Source: Ignavibacteria bacterium
Lineage (GTDB): Bacteria; Bacteroidota; Ignavibacteria; Tepidaquicellales; Tepidaquicellaceae
Assembly (NCBI GenBank): GCA_041649015.1
Contig: JBAZNU010000007.1
Span: forward strand, 116,065 to 180,064
DNA: 64,000 nt
Direction of reading: 5' to 3'
Positions within the stretch are counted from its first letter, which is position 1, and each line of letters opens with the position of its first letter. Both the position numbers and the translations under genes were made by a program. This document shows positions 1-8,303 of this stretch, one piece after another. The notes under the pieces were generated by a model, which saw only the letters and a program-made list of their open reading frames with translations, searched no databases and was not told the DNA's origin.

Positions 1-1
1 G

Positions 2-1774
2 GCTGTTACGAATCCTTCAAATACAATCTTCTCTATTAAAAGATTTATGGGAAGAAGGTATGATGAGGTTTCTTCTGAAATCAGCGAAGTGCCTTATAAA
101 GTCATTAGAGGCGATAATGATGTCGCGCGTGTTGAAGTTGAAGATAAATCTACTAATCAGATGAGAGTTTATTCTCCGCCTGAAATTTCTGCTATGGTTC
201 TTCAGAAAATGAAGAAAACTGCAGAGGATTATCTCGGTCAACCCGTGACTGAAGCAGTCATCACCGTTCCCGCTTACTTCAACGATGCTCAAAGACAGGC
301 AACTAAAGATGCAGGGAAGATTGCTGGTCTCGACGTAAAGAGAATCATTAATGAGCCGACCGCAGCCGCTCTTGCTTACGGTCTCGATAAAAGCAAGAAG
401 AATCATAAAGTTGCTGTGTATGACCTTGGTGGAGGTACTTTTGATATTTCTATTCTCGAACTCGGTGACGGTGTATTTGAAGTTAAGTCAACAAACGGTG
501 ACGGACATCTTGGCGGTGACGACTTCGACCAGAGACTTATGGATTATCTTGCCGATGAGTTTCAGAAGAAAGAAGGTATTGATTTAAGAAAAGACCCGAT
601 GGCTTTGCAAAGACTTAAAGAAGCAGCTGAAAGCGCCAAGAAGCAGCTTTCTTCAACTCCGCAGACTGAAGTGAATCTTCCGTATATAACTGCAACTGCC
701 GATGGTCCGAAGTTTCTTGTTGAAACTATCACTCGTGCAAAGTTTGAATCACTTGTAAGCGACCTCGTTGAAAGAACTGTCGGTCCTTGCCAGAAGGCAA
801 TTCAGGATTCAGGACTCAGCATTAGCGATTTGGATGAAGTCATTCTTGTCGGTGGTTCAACACGTATTCCTGCCGTTCAGGAAACAGTCAAGCGTGTCTT
901 CGGAAGAGAGCCGCACAAAGGCGTAAATCCCGATGAAGTTGTAGCAATCGGTGCCGCAATTCAGGGCGGTGTTCTTGCGGGTGATGTTCACGATGTTCTC
1001 CTGCTCGACGTAACTCCGCTTTCACTCGGTATTGAAACTCTTGGGGGTGTTATGACAAAACTTATTGAAGCGAATACTACAATTCCTTCAAAGAAGTCAC
1101 AGGTCTTCTCGACAGCAGCCGACAATCAGCCGTCTGTTGAAATTCACGTCCTTCAGGGCGAACGTCCGATGGCAGCCGATAACAGAACACTCGGAAGGTT
1201 TCATCTTGATGGAATTCCTCCTTCACCTCGCGGTATTCCGCAGATTGAAGTCACGTTTGATATTGATGCCAACGGTATTCTCAATGTCGCCGCAAAAGAC
1301 CTCGGCACTGGCAAGTCGCAGGATATCAAGATTACTCATTCATCCGGCTTGACCGATAAGGAAATTGAAAAAATGAAGAAAGATGCAAAGGAACACGAAG
1401 CAGAAGATAAGCAGAAGAAAGAAGAAATTGATTTGAAGAATCAGGCAGACGCTATGGTATTTCAGGGCGAAAAGCAGCTCAAAGAATTCGAGGGTAAGCT
1501 CGATCAGGAAACACGCTCAAAGATTCAGGCAGCTATTGATAGACTGAAAGAAGCAGTGAAAACAAATAACGTTTCAGAAATGAAATCTGCAATGGAGCAG
1601 TATAACACAGTCTGGAACGAAGCTTCTTCAAAGATGTACTCACAGGCAAAATCGCAGCCCGGTGCTGAGCAGGGACCAAATCCCGGTGCAGGTCAGCAGG
1701 CAAGTGGCGAGCCGAAAAAAGATGATGGCAACGTAGAAAACGCCGACTTCGAAGTCGTTGACGATAAGAAGTAA
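2..1774 (+). CDS. dnaK: Chaperone protein DnaK (Hsp70), 5' end cut by the window
   Basis: ATP-driven Hsp70 chaperone of the cytoplasm, working with DnaJ and GrpE. The reading frame is open from base 2, so the start lies upstream; by comparison with E. coli DnaK about 58 residues are missing, including the first phosphate loop. Seen here: the IKRFMGRR segment, the ATPase motif [12 protein letters not shown], the [11 protein letters not shown] adenosine motif, the hydrophobic linker followed by the substrate-binding domain ([13 protein letters not shown]), a helical lid and the typical acidic tail ending EVVDDKK. The internal ATG at base 47 is not the start because conserved sequence continues upstream of it. 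GC content is visibly higher than in the genes that follow. A strong terminator closes the gene. Identification is secure. Confidence 0.98.
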   Translation, partial: AVTNPSNTIFSIKRFMGRRYDEVSSEISEVPYKVIRGDNDVARVEVEDKSTNQMRVYSPPEISAMVLQKMKKTAEDYLGQPVTEAVITVPAYFNDAQRQATKDAGKIAGLDVKRIINEPTAAALAYGLDKSKKNHKVAVYDLGGGTFDISILELGDGVFEVKSTNGDGHLGGDDFDQRLMDYLADEFQKKEGIDLRKDPMALQRLKEAAESAKKQLSSTPQTEVNLPYITATADGPKFLVETITRAKFESLVSDLVERTVGPCQKAIQDSGLSISDLDEVILVGGSTRIPAVQETVKRVFGREPHKGVNPDEVVAIGAAIQGGVLAGDVHDVLLLDVTPLSLGIETLGGVMTKLIEANTTIPSKKSQVFSTAADNQPSVEIHVLQGERPMAADNRTLGRFHLDGIPPSPRGIPQIEVTFDIDANGILNVAAKDLGTGKSQDIKITHSSGLTDKEIEKMKKDAKEHEAEDKQKKEEIDLKNQADAMVFQGEKQLKEFEGKLDQETRSKIQAAIDRLKEAVKTNNVSEMKSAMEQYNTVWNEASSKMYSQAKSQPGAEQGPNPGAGQQASGEPKKDDGNVENADFEVVDDKK

Positions 1775-1822
1775 AAAACGGAACTGGTACGGTTTAAACC
1801 TTACCTTTATTCAAATATATTC

Positions 1823-1854
1823 AAGGGGGCTGATTAAATTCAGCCCCCTTTTTT
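1823..1854 (+). terminator. Rho-independent terminator after dnaK
   Basis: An 11-bp perfect stem (AAGGGGGCTGA pairing with TCAGCCCCCTT) with a 6-base loop is followed directly by a T run, about 50 bases after the dnaK stop codon. Confidence 0.93.
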
Positions 1855-2130
1855 CATTCAGTGAAGTTTTATGTGCTAAAGCTATGAAATAAAATCAGAC
1901 GGCAGCGAGTCGCTGCCCGATTCTCAGTGGCAAAGCAAAACATTTTCAAAATCAACGGGCTTTATCTCCATTCCTCTCCTTTCTCTCCTTCCCATCCGCT
2001 TGGGAAGAAGTAACGAATATGCTTTTAATGTTGCCGCCACAAGCCCCTAAGCAAGCGAAATCAATCTTTACAACTTCACCTATCTAATAGAAAAATTTGT
2101 GCAATAGCCATATTTTCCTTTCATTTTTAC
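1855..2130. other. Intergenic stretch without a recognisable gene
   Basis: No convincing reading frame. It holds one short perfect inverted repeat (GGCAGCG-AGT-CGCTGCC, 1901-1917) without a following T run. The rest looks like decayed or non-coding sequence between the dnaK terminator and the accessory patch. Confidence 0.5.
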
Positions 2131-2194
2131 TCGAATACCCTCCTTTGCGTCGGGGTGGGTATTTGGGTTTAAATGTGTATAATATTTACATTTC
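2131..2194 (+). promoter_or_regulatory. Copy 1 of a hairpin plus promoter-like element
   Basis: The core ATACCCTCCTTTG...GGGTAT forms an inverted repeat (AATACCC with GGGTATT) and is followed by TTTG at 2162-2165 and TACATTTC at 2187-2194, 21 bases apart. That spacing fits the Bacteroidota promoter pattern TTTG / TAnnTTTG with one mismatch. A second copy lies at 4178-4244. It sits 33 bases before the TIR gene, so a role as its promoter or control site is likely, but a dispersed repeat with no such role remains possible. Confidence 0.55.
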
Positions 2195-2227
2195 AATATG
2201 TAATTTTAGCAAAATAAACTATATTTC

Positions 2228-3151
2228 ATGGAATATAAATATGACGTAGCATTTTCATTGGAGAAAGATGACAAAGAAATTGCTAGACAAATAAATGATT
2301 TAATAAAGAATAAGTTTTCTACATTTGTCTATTTTGAAAATAAAGAATCAATAGCTTCGGAAGATGGTCTTAATTTGTTCTATAATGTTTTTAACAATCA
2401 ATCAAAAATTGTTGTTGTCTTATTTTCTGAAAAATGGGGGAAAACAGATTGGACAACAAAGGAGGAAATTGCTATAAGAGATAGAATAGTAAAAACCGAT
2501 TGGGATTTTATAATTTTAGTTAAATTAGACAAAAAGATTATAATCCCTGACTGGTACCCCACTTCTCATATCTGGGTGGATTATACAGACTTTGGAAATG
2601 AAGGAATTGCAAAGGTAATTGAAAATAAAGTTAAAGAATTAGGCGGTAAAGTAAAAAACGAAAGTTTTGTAGAAAAAGCAAAGAGAATTGCCTATGAAAG
2701 AGAAAATTTAACTAAAATTAGAAGAACTCTTGAAACCGAAAATGATGGAATACATAGAGCAAATGATGAGTTAAGAAGTTTATTCAACATATGTAGAGAA
2801 AGAATAAATTATTTGACAGAAAATGCAAAGAGTTTGTATTTTACAATTAAAAAGGATGAATATGATTATATGCAAATTAAAGCTCATCCCTACATATTAA
2901 ATATTCATTGGTGGACAAAGTTCAGTAATTCATTATATGGAGCTCATTTAGATATTTCGATAAAGAAGAAAGTTAGAAAAGGATTTATGTTTGAAGAACA
3001 TTATGAAGACTTAGATTTTGTTTCCTATGTTTTTAATATTAATCCATCATGGGAAAATGGATGGAGTATCGATAATTATAATGGTCTATTTTTTACTTCT
3101 GAGAAACTAATAGATCATTGGTTTGAAATCATATTGGAAAAATTAAAATAG
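2228..3151 (+). CDS. TIR-domain protein, candidate immune effector
   Basis: Residues 3 to about 135 look like a bacterial TIR (TIR_2) domain: it opens with YDVAFSLEKDDKEIA, has a hydrophobic strand IVVVLFSEKW and then DWTTKEE, where E79 or E80 stands in the place of the catalytic glutamate of TIR NADases. A charged helical stretch (about 145-200) follows, then a C-terminal part (about 200-307) that I do not recognise, rich in aromatic residues. Bacterial TIR proteins often cleave NAD during phage infection, with a partner that senses the invader. The stop codon lies 9 bases before a DUF4238 gene on the same strand, so the two are probably co-transcribed. Base composition is much more AT-rich than dnaK, suggesting horizontal acquisition. 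TIR assignment fairly sure; NADase activity and defence role inferred. Confidence 0.72.
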   Translation: MEYKYDVAFSLEKDDKEIARQINDLIKNKFSTFVYFENKESIASEDGLNLFYNVFNNQSKIVVVLFSEKWGKTDWTTKEEIAIRDRIVKTDWDFIILVKLDKKIIIPDWYPTSHIWVDYTDFGNEGIAKVIENKVKELGGKVKNESFVEKAKRIAYERENLTKIRRTLETENDGIHRANDELRSLFNICRERINYLTENAKSLYFTIKKDEYDYMQIKAHPYILNIHWWTKFSNSLYGAHLDISIKKKVRKGFMFEEHYEDLDFVSYVFNINPSWENGWSIDNYNGLFFTSEKLIDHWFEIILEKLK

Positions 3152-3160
3152 TGTTTTATT

Positions 3161-4090
3161 ATGGTGAAATATAAGAGACAACATTTCATCCCTAAATTTT
3201 ATTTAGATAATTTTGCAATTAATAATAAAATATGGGTATTTGATAGAATAAAGAAAGAATATAGAATACAATCAATTAAAGATACTGCTGTAATTAAAGA
3301 CTATTATTCATTAAAGAATGATAGTAAGAATATTTATCAGATTGAAGAATTTTTAAGCAAAGTTGAAAGTATTACAAAACTTGTAATTGATAAATTAATT
3401 AACGGAAGCACTATTGATGATTCTGAAAAAGTTAGCCTTTCTGTTTTTTTAGCATTATTGTTTACAAGAACACCAGAGTATGAAAAACAAACTAACGAGC
3501 TTACAAGTAAAGCATTTAAAAAATTCAACGAAGTTCTGTTCCCAAATATTGAGTCAGTAAAAGCTAGAATTGCACATATAGAAAAGAAAGGAAATAAATC
3601 TTTAAATATATCCGCCGAAGAATTTTTTAATTCCATCAAAGATCAACAAGTTACCGCTAAATATGATAGGACAAATATGATATATATGATGATACATCAT
3701 GCTACTGGATTTTGTTACTACTTTCATAAAAAGGAATGGTTCATCTCAAAATCATTAGAAACTTCAGAATTTATAACCAGTGATAACCCCATAATTAAAA
3801 TACCAACAAGTGATCAATTACGTGACAAAGTTAGAGGTTATGGAATTGATACCCCTGGTGTTAAAAAAGTATTTCCCTTAAATTATTGTACATCGTTATG
3901 TATAGCAGATGATGGAAGTTGCATAGGGTTTGGTAATTTAGATAGTGGAAATATTGAAACAATAAATAAATTCATCGCAATAAACTCGGATCGCTACATT
4001 TTTGGTAGAAGCAAGGAAATGTTGCATAAAATTGTAGGATTAACTAGAATTGATGAATGGGTTAAAGAAGAACGAGTGAAAGTCACTTGA
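3161..4090 (+). CDS. DUF4238 domain protein
   Basis: The N-terminal KRQHFIPKFYLDNF (residues 5-18) is the hallmark opening of DUF4238 proteins, and the length of 309 residues fits that family. No signal peptide or membrane segment is seen. Other visible blocks are a helical region with LALLFTRTPEYEK, and SDNPIIKIP followed by FPLNYC in the second half, a pattern usual for the family. The biochemical activity is not known to me. I recall DUF4238 being listed among candidate anti-phage families, which I cannot verify here. It begins 9 bases after the TIR gene, shares its AT-rich composition, and is probably its operon partner, perhaps sensor or regulator to the TIR effector. It could also act alone. 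Confidence 0.7.
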   Translation: MVKYKRQHFIPKFYLDNFAINNKIWVFDRIKKEYRIQSIKDTAVIKDYYSLKNDSKNIYQIEEFLSKVESITKLVIDKLINGSTIDDSEKVSLSVFLALLFTRTPEYEKQTNELTSKAFKKFNEVLFPNIESVKARIAHIEKKGNKSLNISAEEFFNSIKDQQVTAKYDRTNMIYMMIHHATGFCYYFHKKEWFISKSLETSEFITSDNPIIKIPTSDQLRDKVRGYGIDTPGVKKVFPLNYCTSLCIADDGSCIGFGNLDSGNIETINKFIAINSDRYIFGRSKEMLHKIVGLTRIDEWVKEERVKVT

Positions 4091-4177
4091 GTACAATAAT
4101 TTTTTCAATTCTCTTTCCTAACTGGTGCTTCATAAGAAATAAATGTGTTATAGAAATCAAATATTAAAAAAATACAT

Positions 4178-4244
4178 TCGAGAATACCCTCCTTTGGGTC
4201 GGGGAGAGTATTCGGGTTATAAAAAGAATATTTGTTTACATTTG
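4178..4244 (+). promoter_or_regulatory. Copy 2 of the hairpin plus promoter-like element
   Basis: Repeats the core of copy 1 (ATACCCTCCTTTG, then GTCGGGG, then GTATT and GGGTT) with a few changes and ends in TACATTTG at 4237-4244, an exact match to TAnnTTTG. It precedes the small membrane-protein gene at 4299. The inverted repeat is less perfect than in copy 1. Both copies point the same way relative to the following gene. Confidence 0.5.
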
Positions 4245-4298
4245 TAATTAATATATTGGGAAAGAAAGAATAGATTAATTTAATATTGTAATATTTAA

Positions 4299-4784
4299 AT
4301 GAATACAAATGAAATTATTTTAGCATTAATAAGTAGTGCTGCTATTGGAGCCATATTAGGAAAATTGCTTGATGCATATCTTATCACTCGTAAAAATGAT
4401 GAATATGAAAGAAAAAAATGGTTGCGACAAACAAAATTTGAGTCCTTCGCAAAAATTTCAGAAGAGATTCTATCTCTTGGTTTTAATAGTAATGTACACG
4501 AGAACCTATGGAAATTTAAGGCATTATCAGTGCAAACGATATTACTTATAAAAGATAAACAACTTAAAAAGGACATTGAAGAAATAATAGAAGAGTTAAT
4601 TAAGATAGCTGATGATACTTCCTCAATTGTAAAAGTTATTCAACCTGATTACCTTGAGATTGAACTTCCTGATGGTACGAAAGGAACTAAAAAGAATTTA
4701 GAAGTTGGATATGCGATAGATATCATTGAAAAAAAGGCATATGGTATAATAGAAAGATTAGGGAAAGATTTAAGAGATACATGA
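4299..4784 (+). CDS. Small membrane-anchored protein of unknown function
   Basis: 161 residues. A hydrophobic segment (about residues 5-24, IILALISSAAIGAILGKLL) is followed by positively charged residues, which suggests one N-terminal membrane anchor with the rest in the cytoplasm. The remainder is charged and mostly helical (KKDIEEIIEELIKIADD). I do not recognise the family. Proteins of this design are common hypotheticals in accessory islands. It has the same promoter-like element upstream as the TIR gene and the same AT-rich composition, so it may belong to the same acquired patch, though 208 bases separate it from the DUF4238 gene. Confidence 0.6.
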   Translation: MNTNEIILALISSAAIGAILGKLLDAYLITRKNDEYERKKWLRQTKFESFAKISEEILSLGFNSNVHENLWKFKALSVQTILLIKDKQLKKDIEEIIEELIKIADDTSSIVKVIQPDYLEIELPDGTKGTKKNLEVGYAIDIIEKKAYGIIERLGKDLRDT

Positions 4785-4865
4785 AGATAACGTCATTAAT
4801 ATTATCCTAGAATTCGGTTTTTGAAGAAAATCATTAAATATTTAATATAAATTGAACTTAATATT

Positions 4866-6338
4866 ATGAAAGAACTTATTTACACATTAGTATTTTTATC
4901 ACTTGTAAGTTCTGTAAATGCACAATGGCAGCCGGATGTGCGTCTGACAATATCAGGGGATTCTTACACATCTTATAATAATGCGTGGTGTATAGCATCA
5001 AGTGGTTCATTTGTTCATGTTGTTATGTCTAGCATGCGAAATAATACCAACCCGGAAATATACTATAAACGCTCAACAGACTCAGGTATAAGTTGGAGTG
5101 CAGATATACGGCTTTCGGATAATAATTCTGCGTTTTCTTCGTATCCTACTGTTGCAGTATCCGGATCATTTGTTCATGTTATATGGGTAGACGAGCGTGA
5201 TGGGGGAAGAGAAATATACTATAAACTATCTACAAACGCAGGTTTAAGTTGGGGATCAGATACGCGTCTGACTAATAATCAGTATGGATCACTTTATCCA
5301 TCTCTCGCAGTTTTCGGCTCGGTTGTGCATGTAGTATGGACACGCTTGAATGGATCGGGGAGGAAGGAGATATACTATAAACGTTCGTTAGAAGGAGGTT
5401 TAATTTGGGAAGAAGAAATAAATCTGACGAATAACCCAGATATTATGACAGGCGATGCTTCGATTGCAATATCAGGCTCAATTGTCCATGTTGTGTGGAA
5501 TGACTATCGTGACGGGAACTTAGAAATATACTATAGAAGTTCAACAAACGCAGGCTCAACATGGGGAGCAGTTACACGTCTGACAAATGATCCTTCTACC
5601 TCATTATATCCTTGTATCTCAATATTTGGCTCTGTTGTGCATGTTGTTTGGCAGGACAATCGTGACGGGAATCTGGAGATATATTGTAAACGCTCAACCG
5701 ATGGAGGTATAAGCTGGGGTGCAGATACACGTCTAACCAATAACACCGCAGGTTCAGTATATTCTTCAATTGCAGTATCGAGCTCTGTTGTGCATGTTGT
5801 TTGGCAGGACAATCGTGACGGGAATCTGGAGATATATTGTAAACGCTCAACCGATGGAGGTATAAGCTGGGGTGCAGATACACGTCTAACCAATAACACC
5901 GGAAGTTCAGAATATTCTTCAGTTGCAGTATCGGGCTCTGTTGTGCATGTTGTTTGGTCGGACGATCGTGACGGACACTACGAGATATTTTACAAACGCA
6001 ACCCTACTGGGAATACTATCGGAATACAAAACATCAGTTCGGACATACCAGATAAGTTTTCATTATTGCAAAACCATCCAAACCCATTCAATCCAATGAC
6101 AAAGATAAGATTTGACATTGCAAATGGATTCCCTGTAATAACATCAGGAAATGAAAAGGTGGTGTTGAAGGTTTATAACGTGATGGGCAGGGAAGTCCAA
6201 ACACTTGTGGATGAAAGGTTGCAGCCCGGAACTTATGAAACATCGTTTGATGGCTCTGTACTTAACAGTGGTGTTTATTTTTATAAGTTGATTAGTTATG
6301 GTTATAGTGAAACAAAGAAGATGTTACTTATTAAATGA
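4866..6338 (+). CDS. Secreted BNR/sialidase-like repeat protein with T9SS sorting domain
   Basis: A signal peptide (ending SSVNAQ, about residue 20) leads into six to seven repeats of about 51 residues with the core VVHVVW.D.RDG..EIYYKRST..G.SWG.DTRLT. The SxDxGxxW-type turn (STDGGISWG) is the BNR or Asp-box motif of beta-propellers, so a propeller fold is likely. Residues from about 405 to 490 form the T9SS type A sorting domain (HPNPFNP, YNVMGREV, SGVYFYKL, terminal KKMLLIK), so the protein should cross the outer membrane by T9SS and be attached or released. No sialidase catalytic residues can be argued; binding or adhesion is as likely as enzymatic activity. Two adjacent repeats are identical at DNA level over 119 bp. 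Own terminator downstream. Confidence 0.85.
   Translation: MKELIYTLVFLSLVSSVNAQWQPDVRLTISGDSYTSYNNAWCIASSGSFVHVVMSSMRNNTNPEIYYKRSTDSGISWSADIRLSDNNSAFSSYPTVAVSGSFVHVIWVDERDGGREIYYKLSTNAGLSWGSDTRLTNNQYGSLYPSLAVFGSVVHVVWTRLNGSGRKEIYYKRSLEGGLIWEEEINLTNNPDIMTGDASIAISGSIVHVVWNDYRDGNLEIYYRSSTNAGSTWGAVTRLTNDPSTSLYPCISIFGSVVHVVWQDNRDGNLEIYCKRSTDGGISWGADTRLTNNTAGSVYSSIAVSSSVVHVVWQDNRDGNLEIYCKRSTDGGISWGADTRLTNNTGSSEYSSVAVSGSVVHVVWSDDRDGHYEIFYKRNPTGNTIGIQNISSDIPDKFSLLQNHPNPFNPMTKIRFDIANGFPVITSGNEKVVLKVYNVMGREVQTLVDERLQPGTYETSFDGSVLNSGVYFYKLISYGYSETKKMLLIK
5630..5901 (+). repeat. 119-bp exact direct repeat inside the BNR gene
   Basis: Bases 5630-5748 and 5783-5901 are identical as far as I can read, offset by 153 bp, which is exactly 51 codons or one protein repeat. 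This points to a recent in-frame duplication or gene conversion between neighbouring propeller blades. Confidence 0.88.
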
Positions 6339-6398
6339 CAAGGTGGCAAAGTAACAAATTGATAAAGTAACAAGGTGAGATTTGAAAGTATAACGAAT

Positions 6399-6425
6399 AG
6401 GGAACAAGATGATGTTCCCTTTTTA
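6399..6425 (+). terminator. Rho-independent terminator after the BNR gene
   Basis: AGGGAACA and TGTTCCCT pair as an 8-bp stem around a 6-base loop and run into TTTTTATTTTT. It lies about 60 bases after the stop codon and just before the end of the convergent ppa gene. Confidence 0.82.
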
Positions 6426-6445
6426 TTTTTAATCTGATTGTTAAC

Positions 6446-7120
6446 CTACCTATTCATCAGCAGTTCATTCAAACTGCTGTACTTAGCAATATAATCTTCG
6501 TGGCTTCTTGAAATAACTTCCCACGCCTCTTCTCTTCCGTAAACATGAGTGATTTCGCAAATCCTTTTTTCCGCACCCGGTGCTTCTTTATATGTTAAAA
6601 AGTAATGCTTAATTCTGTTAACCAAAGATGTCGGCATATCGGATATATCATCCCACTGACCAAAAATATTATCTTTATGCATTACAGCTATTATCTTGTC
6701 ATCGGCTTCGTTCCCGTCAATCATCCTCAAACCGCCTATAGGTACAGCGTTCAGAAGTATATCGTTGTGCGTGATGACTTTCTCTGTTATGACGCATATA
6801 TCAAGCGGGTCGCCGTCTCCCTTTATTCCTTTGCGTCCTGTTTTTTCGCAGCAAAACTCCGCAACTCTTTCGTCGCAATATGTCTGCGGAATCAGTCCGT
6901 ACGGTGTCGGACAGACGTTTGAATAAAGCTGAGGCCTGTCTATCGTTAAGTATCCGCTTTGTTTATCAAGCTCGTATTTCAATGTATCAGTCGGAACAAT
7001 TTCAATGTATGCAGTCAAAATAGCAGGAGAGTGTTTACCGATAAAAACTCCATGCCAGGGGTGTGCCTTTAAGATTGGTCTTACTTCATTCCAGAATTTC
7101 TCAATGTTCTTTGTGTCCAT
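6446..7120 (-). CDS. ppa: Inorganic pyrophosphatase (family I)
   Basis: Hydrolyses pyrophosphate made in biosynthesis, in the cytoplasm, with magnesium. The signature DGDPLDICV (the DxDPxD metal-binding motif of soluble family I enzymes) is clear at about residues 102-110, preceded by CPTPYGLIPQTYC and followed by PIGGLRMIDGNEADDKII. At 224 residues it is longer than the usual 175 or so; the extra length is an N-terminal segment (about 45 residues) and a C-terminal tail, as in the larger relatives of this family. It lies 6 bases after ruvA on the same strand and is probably the last gene of that operon. Confidence 0.93.
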   Translation of the reverse strand: MDTKNIEKFWNEVRPILKAHPWHGVFIGKHSPAILTAYIEIVPTDTLKYELDKQSGYLTIDRPQLYSNVCPTPYGLIPQTYCDERVAEFCCEKTGRKGIKGDGDPLDICVITEKVITHNDILLNAVPIGGLRMIDGNEADDKIIAVMHKDNIFGQWDDISDMPTSLVNRIKHYFLTYKEAPGAEKRICEITHVYGREEAWEVISRSHEDYIAKYSSLNELLMNR

Positions 7121-7126
7121 AAATTC

Positions 7127-7744
7127 TTATTTTGAAATGTAATTTAAAGATTGCTTTATTATTTCTTCTGTCGTCAAGTTTGTATCCTGATTGCTCTTCA
7201 ATACTTCTCTGATAATTTTTTCTGCATCGCTTCTCTGATACCCAAGATTCATAAGCGCATTCAATGCATCAAACCGTGACTGCTCGTTTGCTGACATGTC
7301 CTCAAGCCGCGTGCTCAGGTCAGGAAGGGCTTCATTCGTAATCTTAAATATTTTGTCCTTTAAAGCCAAAGAAATCATATCAATTTTCTTCGGACCTATT
7401 CCCGGTATCTTTACAGTTGCAAACGATGTTCTGTTGTTAATCAGTCCGATAATTTCTTCAAAGGTTGCATAATATAATATTGTGTTCGCTGTCCTGGCGC
7501 TTATTCCGCTTACTGAAATAAGTAGTTTAAAAATTTCTCTTTCCTTTTCATCAAAGAAACCGTAAAGAGTCAATGCATTCTCTTTGACGTCAAGATAAGT
7601 AATTAAAGAATATTCTTCATTTAATTCAGGTATGCTTTCAAGAACTTTCTTCGAAACAAACACGCTGTATCCAACACCGTTTACATCCAGTAATATTTCA
7701 TTCCTGTGTTTATTCCTTAGCGTACCCTTTATATATGAAATCAT
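7127..7744 (-). CDS. ruvA: Holliday junction branch migration protein RuvA
   Basis: Binds the four-way junction as a tetramer and loads RuvB. Domain I (OB fold, residues 1-65) opens MISYIKGTL and contains VNGVGYSVF; domain II carries the helix-hairpin-helix pairs (ISVSGISARTA and VKIPGIGPKK); domain III at the C-terminus (LNALMNLGYQRSDAEKII) is the RuvB-contacting part. Length 205 is normal. The start codon overlaps the ruvC stop by 4 bases, a sign of translational coupling. ruvB is not in this window. Confidence 0.97.
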   Translation of the reverse strand: MISYIKGTLRNKHRNEILLDVNGVGYSVFVSKKVLESIPELNEEYSLITYLDVKENALTLYGFFDEKEREIFKLLISVSGISARTANTILYYATFEEIIGLINNRTSFATVKIPGIGPKKIDMISLALKDKIFKITNEALPDLSTRLEDMSANEQSRFDALNALMNLGYQRSDAEKIIREVLKSNQDTNLTTEEIIKQSLNYISK

Positions 7745-8301
7745 GTTTGCCTCCTGTAAATCTTATCAGGATTCTTTTCAATAAAATCTTTCCAGTTAGT
7801 CTTCTTCCTGTTAGGTTTATAACTGGTTTTATTATCAGAATTGTAATGATGGCAAAGGGCTATCGCGAGAGCATCTGAAGTATCGTTAAGCATTCTGTTA
7901 ACTTTCAGAGATAAAATATTCTTAATGTATGTTTCCACTGTTTGCTTTGTGGATGAGCCATTTCCCGTAACTGATTTCTTTACCTCTCTTGGTGAGTACT
8001 CAAAAACATCTACTCCCGAATTAAGCGAAGCTACCATTACTACACCACGTACCTGTCCGAGTTTCATAGTTGATTGAATATTCTTTCCGAAGAATGCAGT
8101 CTCAATTGCAAGTTGTTCCGGTTTATAAACTTTTATTTTTTTAAGACAGAAATCATATATTGATTTCAGTCTTATCGGCATCGGTGTCTTTGAACTCATT
8201 TTTATCGCATCATAATTTAAAACTTTGTAATACCCGTTCTTTATCTCAATTACTCCGACTCCGGTTATTACTGAGCCCGGGTCAATACCGATTATTCTCA
8301 T
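7741..8301 (-). CDS. ruvC: Holliday junction resolvase RuvC
   Basis: Endonuclease that cuts Holliday junctions. The four acidic catalytic residues can be placed at D7 (MRIIGIDPG), E67 (AIETAFFGKN), D140 and D143 (NDTSDALAIALCHH), which match D7, E66, D138 and D141 of E. coli. The length of 186 includes a short lysine-rich C-terminal extension. It overlaps ruvA and follows yebC by 2 bases, so yebC-ruvC-ruvA form a tight operon. Confidence 0.97.
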   Translation of the reverse strand: MRIIGIDPGSVITGVGVIEIKNGYYKVLNYDAIKMSSKTPMPIRLKSIYDFCLKKIKVYKPEQLAIETAFFGKNIQSTMKLGQVRGVVMVASLNSGVDVFEYSPREVKKSVTGNGSSTKQTVETYIKNILSLKVNRMLNDTSDALAIALCHHYNSDNKTSYKPNRKKTNWKDFIEKNPDKIYRRQT

Positions 8302-8303
8302 TC

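Noticed and set aside
1901..1917. Perfect hairpin GGCAGCG-AGT-CGCTGCC as a second terminator
   Set aside because: No T run follows and the dnaK terminator already lies upstream.
5531..5899. Open frames on the minus strand inside the BNR gene
   Set aside because: They repeat only because the sense-strand repeats do; the sense frame has signal peptide, repeats and sorting tail.
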